Below are positions 44,476-53,121 of a stretch of 64,000 bases of DNA, one piece after another (position 1 is the stretch's first letter; each line of letters starts with the position of its first letter). This DNA is from Acidobacteriota bacterium (GTDB taxonomy: Bacteria > Acidobacteriota > Terriglobia > Terriglobales > Acidobacteriaceae). A program made the position numbers and the translations under genes. Below the pieces are notes generated by a model that did not search any database, was not told the DNA's origin, and saw only the letters and a program-made list of their open reading frames with translations. The DNA lies in NCBI GenBank assembly GCA_016196065.1, contig JACPYL010000025.1, positions 620,001 through 684,000 of the forward strand. Reading direction: 5' to 3'.

Positions 44476-45981
44476 ATGTCCAGCTATATTGGCGCGATTG
44501 ATCAAGGGACCACGAGTTCACGTTTCATCGTGTTCGATCGATCCGGTCGCATTGTCAGCGTGGCGCAGAAAGAACATGAGCAGATTTATCCCAAGCCGGG
44601 ATGGGTCGAGCATGATCCCGAAGAAATCTGGCGCAACACGCAAGCTGTCATGCAGGAAGCCATGCAGGCGCGCGGACTGCGTCCCGCGGACCTGGCCGCG
44701 ATTGGAATCACCAACCAGCGCGAAACGACCGTGGCGTGGCATCGCAAGAGCGGCAAACCCGTCTACAACGCAATCGTGTGGCAGGACACGCGCGTCGCTC
44801 CCACCGTGGCCACCTTCGCGGCAAAGGGCGGCCAGGACCGTTATCGTGCCCGGACCGGACTCCCACTCACAACTTACTTCAGCGGCCTCAAGATTCGATG
44901 GATCCTCGAAGAAGTTGCCGGCGCCCGCGCGCAAGCCGAAGCTGGCGACCTGCTGTTTGGCAACATCGACACCTTCCTGATCTGGAATCTCACCGGCGGG
45001 CCAAATGGCGGCGTGCACGTCACCGATGTCACCAACGCCAGCCGCACGCAGTTGATGAATCTGAGCACACTCGATTGGGATCCCGAGATTCTGCAGGATT
45101 TCGGCATCCCGCGAAAGATACTGCCCAGGGTCGTCTCGAGCAGCGAAGTCTATGGGCACGCCAGTGTTCCCGCTGTAGGGGGCGTTGCGATCGCCGGCGA
45201 TCTTGGCGATCAGCAAGCCGCGCTGGTCGGGCAGGCCTGCTTCAAACCGGGTGAGGCCAAGAATACGTATGGCACCGGCTGCTTCATGCTCATGAACACC
45301 GGAGAGCGGGCCGTACCGTCGAAATTCGGTTTGCTGACCACAGTTGCGTATCAGCTGGGATCGAAGAAACCTTGCTATGCGCTCGAAGGCAGCGTGGCGA
45401 TCACGGGTGCTCTCGTGCAGTGGGTCCGCGACAATCTTGGACTCATCGAAAAGAGCGCTGATATCGAGGCGCTCGCCCGGCTGGTGCCCGACAACGGCGG
45501 CGTATATTTCGTCCCAGCATTTTCCGGCCTCTACGCACCTTACTGGAAAGACGACGCACGTGGTGTAATCGCAGGCTTGACCCGCTACGTCAACAAGGGA
45601 CACATCGCCCGCGCCGTGCTCGAAGCCACCGCGTTTCAGGTGCGCGAGGTCGTCGATGCCATGGCGAACGACTCCGGAATTACGCTTGACGTTCTGCGCA
45701 CCGACGGCGGAATGGTGAGTAACGAGTTGTTGATGCAGTTCCAGTCCGACATTCTCGCGAAGCCCGTGGTGCGTCCGCAGGTGCAGGAAACGACCGCGCT
45801 CGGCGCCGCCTACGCTGCTGGACTGGCAGTAGGGTTTTTCAAGGACACTGACGAACTGGTCGCCAACTGGGGCGTGGACCGGCGTTGGGAGCCCTCCATG
45901 GCCGAGCAGTCTCGCGATCGCCTCTACCACTACTGGAAGAAGGCAGTCACGCGTTCGTTTGATTGGGTGGAACCGGCGTAG
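44476..45981 (+). CDS. glpK: Glycerol kinase
   Basis: 501-aa FGGY-family kinase that phosphorylates glycerol to sn-glycerol 3-phosphate. [19 protein letters not shown] at the N-terminus, the second signature region [22 protein letters not shown], and GAIAGLTR... ([10 protein letters not shown]), all typical. Strong ribosome site GGAGG before the ATG. It is followed after 38 bp by glpF and after about 970 bp by glpD. Confidence 0.96.
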   Translation: MSSYIGAIDQGTTSSRFIVFDRSGRIVSVAQKEHEQIYPKPGWVEHDPEEIWRNTQAVMQEAMQARGLRPADLAAIGITNQRETTVAWHRKSGKPVYNAIVWQDTRVAPTVATFAAKGGQDRYRARTGLPLTTYFSGLKIRWILEEVAGARAQAEAGDLLFGNIDTFLIWNLTGGPNGGVHVTDVTNASRTQLMNLSTLDWDPEILQDFGIPRKILPRVVSSSEVYGHASVPAVGGVAIAGDLGDQQAALVGQACFKPGEAKNTYGTGCFMLMNTGERAVPSKFGLLTTVAYQLGSKKPCYALEGSVAITGALVQWVRDNLGLIEKSADIEALARLVPDNGGVYFVPAFSGLYAPYWKDDARGVIAGLTRYVNKGHIARAVLEATAFQVREVVDAMANDSGITLDVLRTDGGMVSNELLMQFQSDILAKPVVRPQVQETTALGAAYAAGLAVGFFKDTDELVANWGVDRRWEPSMAEQSRDRLYHYWKKAVTRSFDWVEPA

Positions 45982-46019
45982 CGCAGTCAATCTGAATTTG
46001 AAGTCTCAAGGAGTCCACA

Positions 46020-46751
46020 ATGCATGGACCACTGTTAGGCGAATTCATGGGCACGCTGGTTTTAGTCTTGCTCGGAGACGGCGTCGTCGCGAACGTTCTG
46101 CTCAAGAAATCCAAAGGCGAGAACTCAGGCTGGATCGTCATCTCCACGGGATGGGCGATGGCGGTCGTTGCCGGAATATTTACCGCGATCGCATTCGGCA
46201 GTCCGGGCGCCCACATTAACCCGGCAGTGACGTTGGCGGTCGCGATCACGTCAGGCAGTTGGTCAAACGTGGGTACATTCTGGATCGCACAGTTCCTGGG
46301 AGCATTCGCCGGCGCGTGCCTGGTGTGGCTGACCTATCTTGCGCACTGGAAAGAAACGCCGGACGCGGACGCGAAGCTCGGAATCTTCAGCACCGGGCCA
46401 GCGATTCGCAACCTCCCGGCAAACCTGTTAACCGAAATTATCGCGACCACTTTCCTGATCGTCGTTGGCTTCAGTTTTGGCAGTAAGGCCGTATCGACCA
46501 CGGGCCTGTCGGCGGGTTTTGGTCCGTGGTTGTGGGGAGTGTTGGTGTGGTCGCTGGGCCTGAGTCTGGGCGGCCCGACTGGATACGCGATGAATCCGGC
46601 CCGCGACCTGGGTCCGCGCGTGGCCCATACCCTGCTTCCGATCAGCAACAAAGGCGGGTCCGACTGGGGCTATGCGCTGGTACCGATTGTTGGCCCATTG
46701 ATCGCAGGCGGTCTGGGCGCAGTAATCATTCGCATTGCAGGCGTGAATTAG
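46020..46751 (+). CDS. glpF: Glycerol uptake facilitator (aquaglyceroporin)
   Basis: 243-aa MIP-family channel in the inner membrane with six helices and two NPA half-helices: GAHINPAVTLA and YAMNPARDLGPR (the Asp after the second NPA marks glycerol facilitators). It lets glycerol diffuse into the cell for GlpK. AAGGAGT before the ATG. Immediately downstream of glpK, so the two are surely co-transcribed. Confidence 0.95.
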   Translation: MHGPLLGEFMGTLVLVLLGDGVVANVLLKKSKGENSGWIVISTGWAMAVVAGIFTAIAFGSPGAHINPAVTLAVAITSGSWSNVGTFWIAQFLGAFAGACLVWLTYLAHWKETPDADAKLGIFSTGPAIRNLPANLLTEIIATTFLIVVGFSFGSKAVSTTGLSAGFGPWLWGVLVWSLGLSLGGPTGYAMNPARDLGPRVAHTLLPISNKGGSDWGYALVPIVGPLIAGGLGAVIIRIAGVN

Positions 46752-46766
46752 TTCTTGATGCTCTGC

Positions 46767-46844
46767 AATATCCGCCATACACCGTTGGGGGGTTGGTGCT
46801 GTACAAGATTCGCCATACGGCGGTTGCAGGGGTTGGCGCTCTAC
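46767..46844. repeat. Imperfect 38/40-bp direct tandem repeat
   Basis: Two adjacent copies (46767-46804, 46805-46844), sharing CGCCATAC, GGGGTTGG and a TAC end. They lie right after glpF. Confidence 0.6.
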
Positions 46845-46873
46845 CCGGTCCGTCAATACGCCACAATCGGGAG

Positions 46874-46925
46874 GGCACGACTTTAGTCGTGCCGCTATGT
46901 GTTTGAGTTGATCGCGCTTTAGCGC
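46874..46925. repeat. Palindromes with TTTA loop (glpF-glpD gap)
   Basis: GGCACGAC-TTTA-GTCGTGCC (46874-46893) and GCGC-TTTA-GCGC (46914-46925). They share the TTTA/TAAA loop with repeats near purB and tRNA-Thr. Confidence 0.7.
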
Positions 46926-46951
46926 CTGAGGGAATCGTTCTTCAAACTGCC

Positions 46952-48523
46952 ATGAACCGCAGCGAAATGTGGACCCGCATCGACTCCCATCCCCACGAGT
47001 GGGACATGATCGTCGTGGGCGGCGGCGCGACCGGTGTAGGCGTCGCCATCGATGCCGCCGCTCGCGGCTACGATGTATTGCTGCTGGAACAAAGCGACTT
47101 CGGCAAAGGCACTTCCAGCCGCAGCACCAAACTCGCGCACGGCGGCGTGCGTTATCTCGAGCAAGGCAACATCGGCCTCGTCATGGACGCGCTCAAGGAA
47201 CGCGGCCTCCTCCTGCAGAATGCGCCGCACCTTGTCCACGATCTCGCTTTCGTCGTGCCCAACTACGACTGGTGGGAAGCTCCGTTCTACGGACTGGGCT
47301 TGAAGCTTTACCAACTCCTCGCCGGGAAATATGGCTTTGGAACATCACGCATCCTGTCGCGTGAAGAAACACTCGAGCACCTTCCCACGCTCAAGGAAGA
47401 AGGCTTGCGCGGAGGCGCCGTCTATTACGACGGTCAGTTTGACGACGCGCGTCTGCTCATCCACATGGTTGCGACCGCGTCCGAGCAAGGTGCGATCCCG
47501 CTGAACTATGTCGAAGTCACTGGGCTCACTAAAGACGCGCAAGGATTTGTTGACGGTGTCAACGCGCGCGACGCGGAAATGGGCCGGGAGTTTCACGCGG
47601 CGGCTAAAGTCGTGATTAACGCCACGGGAGCGTTCAGCGATCGCCTGCGCCTGCAAGCCGAACCCGAGGCCGCGCCCCTGATCGCAGCCAGCCAGGGAAT
47701 TCACCTGGTGTTCGATTCAGCGTTTCTTGCCGGCGACAGCGCGATCATGGTCCCGCACACGAGCGACGGACGAGTCCTGTTCGCCATCCCTTGGCACGGT
47801 CACACGCTGGTCGGAACAACCGATACGCCGATCGAGCAGCTGACTCTCGAACCCGTCGCCATGGAAAAAGAAATCGACTTCATCCTTTCGACCGCCGGGC
47901 AATATCTGGACAAAGCACCGACCCGTGACGACGTGCTGAGCGTATTCGCCGGGATCCGGCCGCTGGTGCGATCATCCGGCGCTTCGAGCACGGCGGCACT
48001 ATCGCGCGACCACGTGATTCACATCGATCGCTCCGGCCTGGTCAGCATCATGGGCGGCAAATGGACGACCTACCGTCACATGGCAGAAGACTGCGTCGAC
48101 CAGGCCGCAACACTCGCGCAATTACCCGAACGGCCATGCGTGACGCAGCATCTGCATATCCACGGATTTCACGGCGAGGCCAAACAGTTCGGTTCCCTGG
48201 CGATGTACGGCTCCGACGCGTACGACATTCGCAAGCTGATCGAGAACGACGTCCACCTCGGAGAGCAGTTGCACCCGGCATTGCCGTATCTGAAAGCAGA
48301 AGTCGTCTGGGCCGCTCGTTGCGAGATGGCTCGCACCATTGAGGATGTCCTTGCCCGCCGCACGCGCGCGCTATTCCTGAACGCGCAAGCTGCGCTGGAC
48401 ATGGCTCCCGCGGTGGCGGACTTGATGGCAGGTGAGTTGGGCTGGGATACGCACACTAAGGCTAGACAGTTGAAAGCGTTTCGCAAGGTAGCGGCGAGCT
48501 ATAGCCTGCGCAGAAGGAACTAG
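46952..48523 (+). CDS. glpD: FAD-dependent glycerol-3-phosphate dehydrogenase
   Basis: 523-aa membrane-associated flavoenzyme that oxidises sn-glycerol 3-phosphate to dihydroxyacetone phosphate and passes electrons to quinone. FAD-binding Rossmann motif VVGGGATGVGVAIDAAARGY near residue 21, the family signature GTSSRSTKLAHGGVRYLE, and VGTTDTPIE. The C-terminal DAO_C domain is complete. Together with glpK and glpF it gives a full route from external glycerol to glycolysis; the repeats before it separate it somewhat from glpF. Confidence 0.96.
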   Translation: MNRSEMWTRIDSHPHEWDMIVVGGGATGVGVAIDAAARGYDVLLLEQSDFGKGTSSRSTKLAHGGVRYLEQGNIGLVMDALKERGLLLQNAPHLVHDLAFVVPNYDWWEAPFYGLGLKLYQLLAGKYGFGTSRILSREETLEHLPTLKEEGLRGGAVYYDGQFDDARLLIHMVATASEQGAIPLNYVEVTGLTKDAQGFVDGVNARDAEMGREFHAAAKVVINATGAFSDRLRLQAEPEAAPLIAASQGIHLVFDSAFLAGDSAIMVPHTSDGRVLFAIPWHGHTLVGTTDTPIEQLTLEPVAMEKEIDFILSTAGQYLDKAPTRDDVLSVFAGIRPLVRSSGASSTAALSRDHVIHIDRSGLVSIMGGKWTTYRHMAEDCVDQAATLAQLPERPCVTQHLHIHGFHGEAKQFGSLAMYGSDAYDIRKLIENDVHLGEQLHPALPYLKAEVVWAARCEMARTIEDVLARRTRALFLNAQAALDMAPAVADLMAGELGWDTHTKARQLKAFRKVAASYSLRRRN

Positions 48524-48549
48524 AAATTACAGATGGACTCGTTAGATGT

Positions 48550-48588
48550 TGGAGCCGACGACCATAATTGAACTGGCGACCTGCCGAT
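48550..48588 (-). pseudogene. Displaced 3' half of tRNA-Thr (att-like duplication)
   Basis: Matches the CCA end, acceptor, T arm, variable region and anticodon-stem 3' side of the tRNA-Thr at 49397 with 36 of 39 bases identical. Beyond it the similarity ends. The position and orientation are those expected of the far end of an element integrated at the tRNA 3' end. Confidence 0.65.
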
Positions 48589-48695
48589 GCAGGATCACCG
48601 CTTCTAAGGTAGTCAAACCATTGATTCTTCAGCGATCTCTCGGTCGCGTTTTTGGCAGGAGTAAGCGGTTCCGATCGAAGTTGTTAGGAAGCTTG

Positions 48696-49274
48696 TTAGG
48701 ATTTGCCTTTCGAAGGATCGAGAATTGTCTGGACGACGTTCATGGTTGCGGTGCTGGCGTTCGCGCGGCCGCGATACACAGTGACCTTGGTGCTTGGCGT
48801 GAATCGCGTCTTGAACTCCTCCAAGATGGGATCTATCCGCTTAAACATCCCTTCGAGGTCCCACTGTTTTGTCCGTTCATACCTCATCGTCGTGCAGTGC
48901 ATCAAGAATTTTGAGATCTGGTCGTAGCACTTCTTCCCATCCTCGCCGAAGTCCGTATCCACTTCTTTCATCGCCTTGATCAGACCTGAATACTCCCGAG
49001 GATCGACGGCTTTTCCGTACCACACCTCCGGTTCGTTGATGATCAAGTCCGTCATCTCGTTCTTGCGGTTCGTGAAGAACGCAAGGAGGTTCCTCGCATG
49101 TAGAAGGAAACCCTCGATAGACAAATAGTACTCACCTCTCGCTGCGAGTGATCCGCCCGCATCGACACGTTTGCGCTTTTCCGGATGCGTTGAGAAGCCC
49201 TGCCGCAACATGTCTATCTCATAGAGGATCGTGTCTGCGTGGCTGCCTTTTCCGGCTCTCTCGTCAAGCGACAT
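48696..49274 (-). CDS. Hypothetical protein between tRNA-Thr and its 3'-half copy
   Basis: 192 aa, no family recognised. Mostly helical; EYYLSIEGFLLHARNLLAFFTNRK is the best-conserved-looking part and resembles helical proteins of the HEPN type, but the HEPN catalytic RxxxxH is not obvious (R at YERTKQW only). No signal peptide or membrane segment. It lies within the 800-bp stretch between the tRNA copies, so it is a candidate cargo of a small integrated element. Confidence 0.6.
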   Translation of the reverse strand: MSLDERAGKGSHADTILYEIDMLRQGFSTHPEKRKRVDAGGSLAARGEYYLSIEGFLLHARNLLAFFTNRKNEMTDLIINEPEVWYGKAVDPREYSGLIKAMKEVDTDFGEDGKKCYDQISKFLMHCTTMRYERTKQWDLEGMFKRIDPILEEFKTRFTPSTKVTVYRGRANASTATMNVVQTILDPSKGKS

Positions 49275-49396
49275 GGTGCTACTCTAGCAGCCGGGTGCCC
49301 CATTCATTCGCGTTCTTTGCGAATGAGTGGGTCTCTGCCAAGCTCGATCAGAATCACTCGGGCCACTTGTTGCAGGAGGAATCGTTCGGAAGGAAA

Positions 49397-49472
49397 TGGA
49401 GCCGACGACCAGAGTTGAACTGGTGACCTGCCGATTACGAATCGGCTGCTCTACCAACTGAGCTACGTCGGC
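49397..49472 (-). tRNA. tRNA-Thr (anticodon CGU)
   Basis: Full cloverleaf of 76 nt read on the minus strand: acceptor GCCGACG pairs with CGTCGGC, D arm GCTCAGTTGGTAGAGC, anticodon stem GCCGA/TCGGC with loop TTCGTAA (anticodon CGT), T arm ACCAG-TTCAACT-CTGGT, discriminator T and encoded CCA. It reads ACG codons. Confidence 0.95.
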
Positions 49473-49505
49473 TTCTGAAGCGCTCTGTTAGTTTATCAAA
49501 TCGCA

Positions 49506-49690
49506 GGTTCTCAAACCCTGGAACGCCTGGCCTCCGGGGCTAAAGCCCAAATTAAGAAAAGCACTTATCGCAGCGGTGAACCGCTGCGCCACCCAAAATC
49601 AAGGGGAGCGCGGAATGTTTCAGCAACGGCTAAAGCCGCTCAGGGGCGAACTCCTGGCATGCCTGAAGGCATGCCGTGATACGAATCTTT
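49506..49690. repeat. Array of short palindromes after tRNA-Thr
   Basis: Includes GGGCTAAAGCCC, GCAGCGGTGAACCGCTGC, CGGCTAAAGCCG and GGCATGCCTGAAGGCATGCC, each a short stem with a 2-4-base loop, in tandem over about 185 bp. The stretch has no supported gene. Confidence 0.7.
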
Positions 49691-49708
49691 TCAAACTGAG
49701 CCACTATC

Positions 49709-50332
49709 CTAGTTGTCGAAGACTTCGACCCAAAGTGTCTCATCGGTCTTCAGGCAGCCAAACTCCAGCCAGCGCGGGACATTCGATCCATCCGCATAAA
49801 TCGGGCGTGAAAAGCACAACGTCCCCGGCTGTTCGAGGCAGTAGTTCTCCATCTGGCGATAGATCTTGCCCTGCGCCGACCATCCGCGATTCAAGTGTCG
49901 ATCTTGCGCAAAGACGTTGACATCGAGTCCGCCGCCGATGCAGTGCGCCATGAAATGTCCCTTGTCGCGCTCGCCATCGAGGAACTCTTCGGTCGGCGTG
50001 GCCCAGCCTCGCATCCGTCCCGGTTCCCGAGTCGCGTCGGCTTGGGAAGAAATGCCGATCACGGCTACCACCCGGTCGGCAACGGTCTGGTCAAAGGGCA
50101 CTTCACCCGAGAATTCCAGCTGCGAGTAGAGATCGCAGAAGTAATCAAACGTGCGGTGCCGAAAACGCACGAGGTTGGTCTCGTGCCCAACGGTATTCAG
50201 ATACGCATCACGCCAACGGAGCGGGAGTTGTTGTTGCAGGAATCGGGCTACGTCAATTACGCCGTCTGCCCTTGCAGACGACAGGATGACGTCGTAGTCG
50301 ACCGCGTACTGGGATGGGAGCAGGCAACTCAC
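49709..50332 (-). CDS. Putative DNA/RNA non-specific endonuclease-like protein
   Basis: 207 aa. The C-terminal half reads GERDKGHFMAHCIGGGLDVN, NVFAQDRHLNRGW and YRQMENY. This order of DKGH (DRGH in the family), G-rich turn, N-x-F-x-Q and N-R-G-W with a following M-E is that of DNA/RNA non-specific endonuclease (beta-beta-alpha metal) domains: the His would be the general base and the Asn the metal ligand. No signal peptide, TM segment or pairing immunity gene is seen. The N-terminal half has no recognised domain. Assignment is by motif only. Confidence 0.5.
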   Translation of the reverse strand: MSCLLPSQYAVDYDVILSSARADGVIDVARFLQQQLPLRWRDAYLNTVGHETNLVRFRHRTFDYFCDLYSQLEFSGEVPFDQTVADRVVAVIGISSQADATREPGRMRGWATPTEEFLDGERDKGHFMAHCIGGGLDVNVFAQDRHLNRGWSAQGKIYRQMENYCLEQPGTLCFSRPIYADGSNVPRWLEFGCLKTDETLWVEVFDN

Positions 50333-50370
50333 GTCTGTTCACAGGACAATCAGTGCGCGGCCGTTCCAGC

Positions 50371-50862
50371 TTATGCTGCGTTGGCTAGCGCCTGATATTC
50401 GTCATCCGATTGCGTAGGTAATAGTACCCAGAGCGTGTAGATGCCGAGGGCCGTTCCGATCGGCACATTGAAGAGCGACAGGAAACCGAGAACCAGTGCG
50501 ACCACGCGAGCCCATGGCTCTCGTTGCAGCAGGCCCCAACCGGCAAAGAGTCCAGCAGCAGCCTTGACGAGAATCAATCCGCCAATGAAGGTCAAGAACG
50601 GACGAAGCCACACACTGACTTCCGGCGGAGGTCCATCCGGCACGCGGAACGCGCCACCGAAGACGGTGTGCGCAACGATCACCAGTGCGATGCCGCCAAA
50701 CACGAGCAGTGTCGAGTAGGCCATCCAGAGAATCCCCACCAGCCGGACATGTTCCTGTACACGATTGCGGCGATAGCCCATCGGGCCGACTACAGCCTTG
50801 CCACAACGCAGACAACTTGATTGCGCCGGTTGCAACTGCGTGCCACATTGATCGCAGAACAT
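50371..50862 (-). CDS. Zinc-ribbon membrane protein
   Basis: 163 aa from ATG 50862. An N-terminal zinc ribbon (MFCDQCGTQLQPAQSSCLRCGKAV; two CxxC) is followed by three or four membrane helices (about 40-62, 85-105, 115-150). Such zinc-ribbon membrane proteins are common and functionally unknown. The longer open frame to 50901 starts inside no recognised sequence. The heptamer element copy E begins about 50 bp upstream of its start. Confidence 0.8.
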   Translation of the reverse strand: MFCDQCGTQLQPAQSSCLRCGKAVVGPMGYRRNRVQEHVRLVGILWMAYSTLLVFGGIALVIVAHTVFGGAFRVPDGPPPEVSVWLRPFLTFIGGLILVKAAAGLFAGWGLLQREPWARVVALVLGFLSLFNVPIGTALGIYTLWVLLPTQSDDEYQALANAA

Positions 50863-50913
50863 AGTTTTCCCTCGCCAGGTGATACGCACTTCACAGCACA
50901 ACAGTTCAATAAA

Positions 50914-51004
50914 CAGTTCTCGGTTCTCAGTTCTCAGTTCTCAGTTTCAATTGCATTCGAAATAGAGGTTTTACTGAGAACTGAGAACCGGGAACTGAGA
51001 ACTG
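50914..51004. repeat. Heptamer inverted-repeat element, copy E
   Basis: Left arm 50914-50945 (four TTCTCAG/TTCTCGG units), a 27-base loop ending GGTTTTACTG, right arm 50973-51004 identical to those of copies C and D. Loop left side has TTTCAATTGCATTCG. Confidence 0.85.
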
Positions 51005-51132
51005 CACCAAAACGAAAAGGCCGCCCGGCAACGTGGGCAGCCTTTTCTTTCAAGGGAGAATAGTTCCAACGGAGGTTTAAGCCATCGAAACTTTCTGCGG
51101 AAATCTTATGAGCCTTAAAAGGGGGGTGTCAA
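51005..51132 (-). ncRNA. Candidate small RNA (promoter plus rho-independent terminator)
   Basis: On the minus strand TTGACA (51127-51132) and TAAGAT (51103-51108; 18-bp spacer) or CATAAG (16-bp spacer) form a promoter. About 90 bases downstream a GC hairpin (GGCTGCCC...GGGCGGCC, 51015-51046) is followed by TTTTCGTTTT. Any ORF between is only two codons long. A short transcript of about 90 nt is expected. Confidence 0.4.
51015..51046 (-). terminator. Rho-independent terminator
   Basis: AAAAGGCTGCCC pairs with GGGCGGCCTTTT (one mismatch) around an 8-base loop; TTTTCGTTTT follows on the minus strand. It could end the candidate small RNA and/or the DUF6599 transcript. Confidence 0.75.
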
Positions 51133-51257
51133 GGAAAATTTGCGATTTAAATAGCTTTGTTTTCAACAACTTGAATAATACGTCCACAACTCGACAAACC
51201 GACCCAAAATGAGAAAATTTCCCGCATTCTCCGGCTAAGAACATTCGATTGAGGAAC

Positions 51258-52391
51258 TTACCGCCGCCGGGACGCCTGCTCGAGGGTATCGCCCAGGTGC
51301 AGGGAGATCAGTTCCCGGTCCTCGGGCCGGTCGAACACCCGGTCCGGGAAAAGGCGCTTCATGACGATCCGGAAGCCTCCGAAGGCCACTCCTGCGACGA
51401 GAGACACTCCTACAACGATGCCGCAGAGCACGATGATGTTGAACAGAAGGTTCGCGAGATTGTCTTTTTTCGAAACGTAAGTATTTTCATTCCACGTGAC
51501 GTCAGCTTCGTAGCTGACCGATCCAAGCAGCGCACGCGCTTCGCTGAGAGCCAGCGGACCAGCAGCAATCACGATGATTGGTCCCGTGCGCTTGTCGAAG
51601 AAGGGCGCGACATCCAGCACGGACGGCGATCCAGCGCTTCCCTGTTGAGTGGGCTGATGGGCAGCGTCGAGCTCGCGCAATTTCTCGGCGGCCAGTTGCG
51701 GCGTTGGATATTCAATCAGCATGAGCGTCGCGTCACCCAGCTTCGCCTCGTGCTTCGCGATGACGACCTCCGCTCCCGCCTTGAAATCCACCATCGCGCT
51801 CGGCAACGGCGACCCGACGTGATCGAGTCCGGCCGGGCCCAGCACGTACTTGGCATTCTTGGCGTCCACTTGCTTCGGAAGATAGTTGGGAAGTGGCGGC
51901 AGATTGCGCGCATTCCCGGCAGGCACGGGCAGAACTCCAGCAAGCTCGCGCAGTTCGGCCGCCGACATAGTGGTGAGCCGATCAAAGATAGCGTCGACGA
52001 GAATGTTCCCCTGGTAGAACACGACGCGATTGTTTACCGAAGCCGCCTGGCCGCCAATTGTTTCGTCCCGCATGGCAGGATTCTTGTAGTACGTGAACGC
52101 CCCGTAGGCGCCGCTCGCGTCCGTGAATACTGCTGCCTTGACGACGAGTTTGCGGCCATCGCCGCGAGTGTAGGTCGTCTTCTCCAGACGCTGGAAGCCG
52201 TACTCTTTCAAAACGGAAGCATTTGTTTCGTCGGCGACCGATGGATCGGCACTTTTGGCGGCCGGTTCCTTGAGTTGCCATCCCCCAAATTGACTGGGAA
52301 GGACTTGCGTTGGAGCTGCAGCGTCAGCCGCCCAAGCACCTGCGCTGACTGCCAGTAGGATCACGAAAATAGCTGGACGAATATTCTTCAT
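51258..52391 (-). CDS. DUF6599-type secreted protein with C-terminal membrane helix
   Basis: 377 aa. Signal peptide about 1-21 (FVILLAVSAGAWAADA), a mixed alpha/beta domain (GWQLKEPAAKSADPSV to PVPAGNARNLPPLPNYLPKQVDA), and one membrane helix near the C-terminus (LLFNIIVLCGIVVGVSLVAGVAFGG) with a cytoplasmic tail. This layout is that of DUF6599, a family mostly known from Acidobacteriota, function unknown. Single gene. Confidence 0.78.
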   Translation of the reverse strand: MKNIRPAIFVILLAVSAGAWAADAAAPTQVLPSQFGGWQLKEPAAKSADPSVADETNASVLKEYGFQRLEKTTYTRGDGRKLVVKAAVFTDASGAYGAFTYYKNPAMRDETIGGQAASVNNRVVFYQGNILVDAIFDRLTTMSAAELRELAGVLPVPAGNARNLPPLPNYLPKQVDAKNAKYVLGPAGLDHVGSPLPSAMVDFKAGAEVVIAKHEAKLGDATLMLIEYPTPQLAAEKLRELDAAHQPTQQGSAGSPSVLDVAPFFDKRTGPIIVIAAGPLALSEARALLGSVSYEADVTWNENTYVSKKDNLANLLFNIIVLCGIVVGVSLVAGVAFGGFRIVMKRLFPDRVFDRPEDRELISLHLGDTLEQASRRR

Positions 52392-52509
52392 TCCGCGAGC
52401 AGGCCTGCAGACCCCGAATAGTTAGACTACTGGTAGGCGCGGAAAGTTTCCACCGCCGGCCTATCTCACGAGAGAAACCGGGCTGAGAGCGTGCGAAAGG
52501 GGATCGAAT

Positions 52510-52956
52510 CTATTTCTTTACCAGGCTGGTATGGCTCGCGACACACAACCATTTGCTGTCCTGGAAAACCCAGGTATCGGTAAAGCGTCCAAAGTGCTCG
52601 TAGGGCTTGCCCGCATACAGGCCCTTGGTATGGTAGTTCCCGGTAACGATCGCAGTGCTTGGATACATCTCGACTTCTACATTCTGGATATTCATCAGGC
52701 TGGGCTTAAATTGCGGATCGGCGAAATCGGCAAGAAACCGTCCCCGGTCGCTGACCTCACCGTCGTACTCGGTATTTACAAAGCGGTCGCCGATCATGCG
52801 GGCGATGGCGGTTGAGTCGCGGCTAAGCTGAGCTTGATTCCACATCCGCTCAAGCGCAATCAGGTTCGTAACGTCCGCCGTATAGGCAGCCGGCTTCGGA
52901 GTCTGTGCGTACGCGAAACTCGCCAGGACAAGGACAAAAAGCGTTCTTTTGATCAT
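52510..52956 (-). CDS. Secreted SnoaL/DUF4440-like (NTF2-fold) protein
   Basis: 148 aa. Signal peptide about 1-17 (LFVLVLASFAYAQTP), then a cone-shaped NTF2-like fold: LERMWNQAQLSRDSTAIARM, DRFVNTEYDGEVSDRGRFLAD, YPSTAIVTGNYHTKG, FGRFTDTWVFQDSKWLCVASH. Such proteins may bind small hydrophobic ligands or act as isomerases; the ligand is unknown. Single gene. Confidence 0.85.
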   Translation of the reverse strand: MIKRTLFVLVLASFAYAQTPKPAAYTADVTNLIALERMWNQAQLSRDSTAIARMIGDRFVNTEYDGEVSDRGRFLADFADPQFKPSLMNIQNVEVEMYPSTAIVTGNYHTKGLYAGKPYEHFGRFTDTWVFQDSKWLCVASHTSLVKK

Positions 52957-53088
52957 GATGCTCCGGCCCCAGATTGCGCCGTCGGGCGAGTCTGTAGAGG
53001 CGAACTATGCAGCACACATTTTGGGGCACCCTGAGATTGGGAGCAACATTACCAATGTCACGGTCCAAAGGACGAAGGGGGATGTCGT

Positions 53089-53118
53089 TGAGAACTGAGA
53101 ACTGGGAACTGAGAACTG
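53089..53118. repeat. Heptamer repeat, copy F (single arm)
   Basis: Tandem units TGAGA, ACTGAGA, ACTGGGA, ACTGAGA, ACTG ending 3 bp from the amidase stop codon (minus strand). No matching left arm in this 165-bp gap. Confidence 0.75.
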
Positions 53119-53121
53119 CCC

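Noticed and set aside
44518-45990. 490-codon minus-strand open frame opposite glpK
   Set aside because: It mirrors glpK, has no homology-like features and arises from GC-rich codon use.
46805-46844. Riboswitch or glycerol-responsive leader before glpD
   Set aside because: The region is a direct repeat plus palindromes; no known aptamer fold is visible.
48545-48630. A second complete tRNA gene
   Set aside because: Only the 3' half of the cloverleaf can be matched; the D arm and 5' acceptor side are missing.
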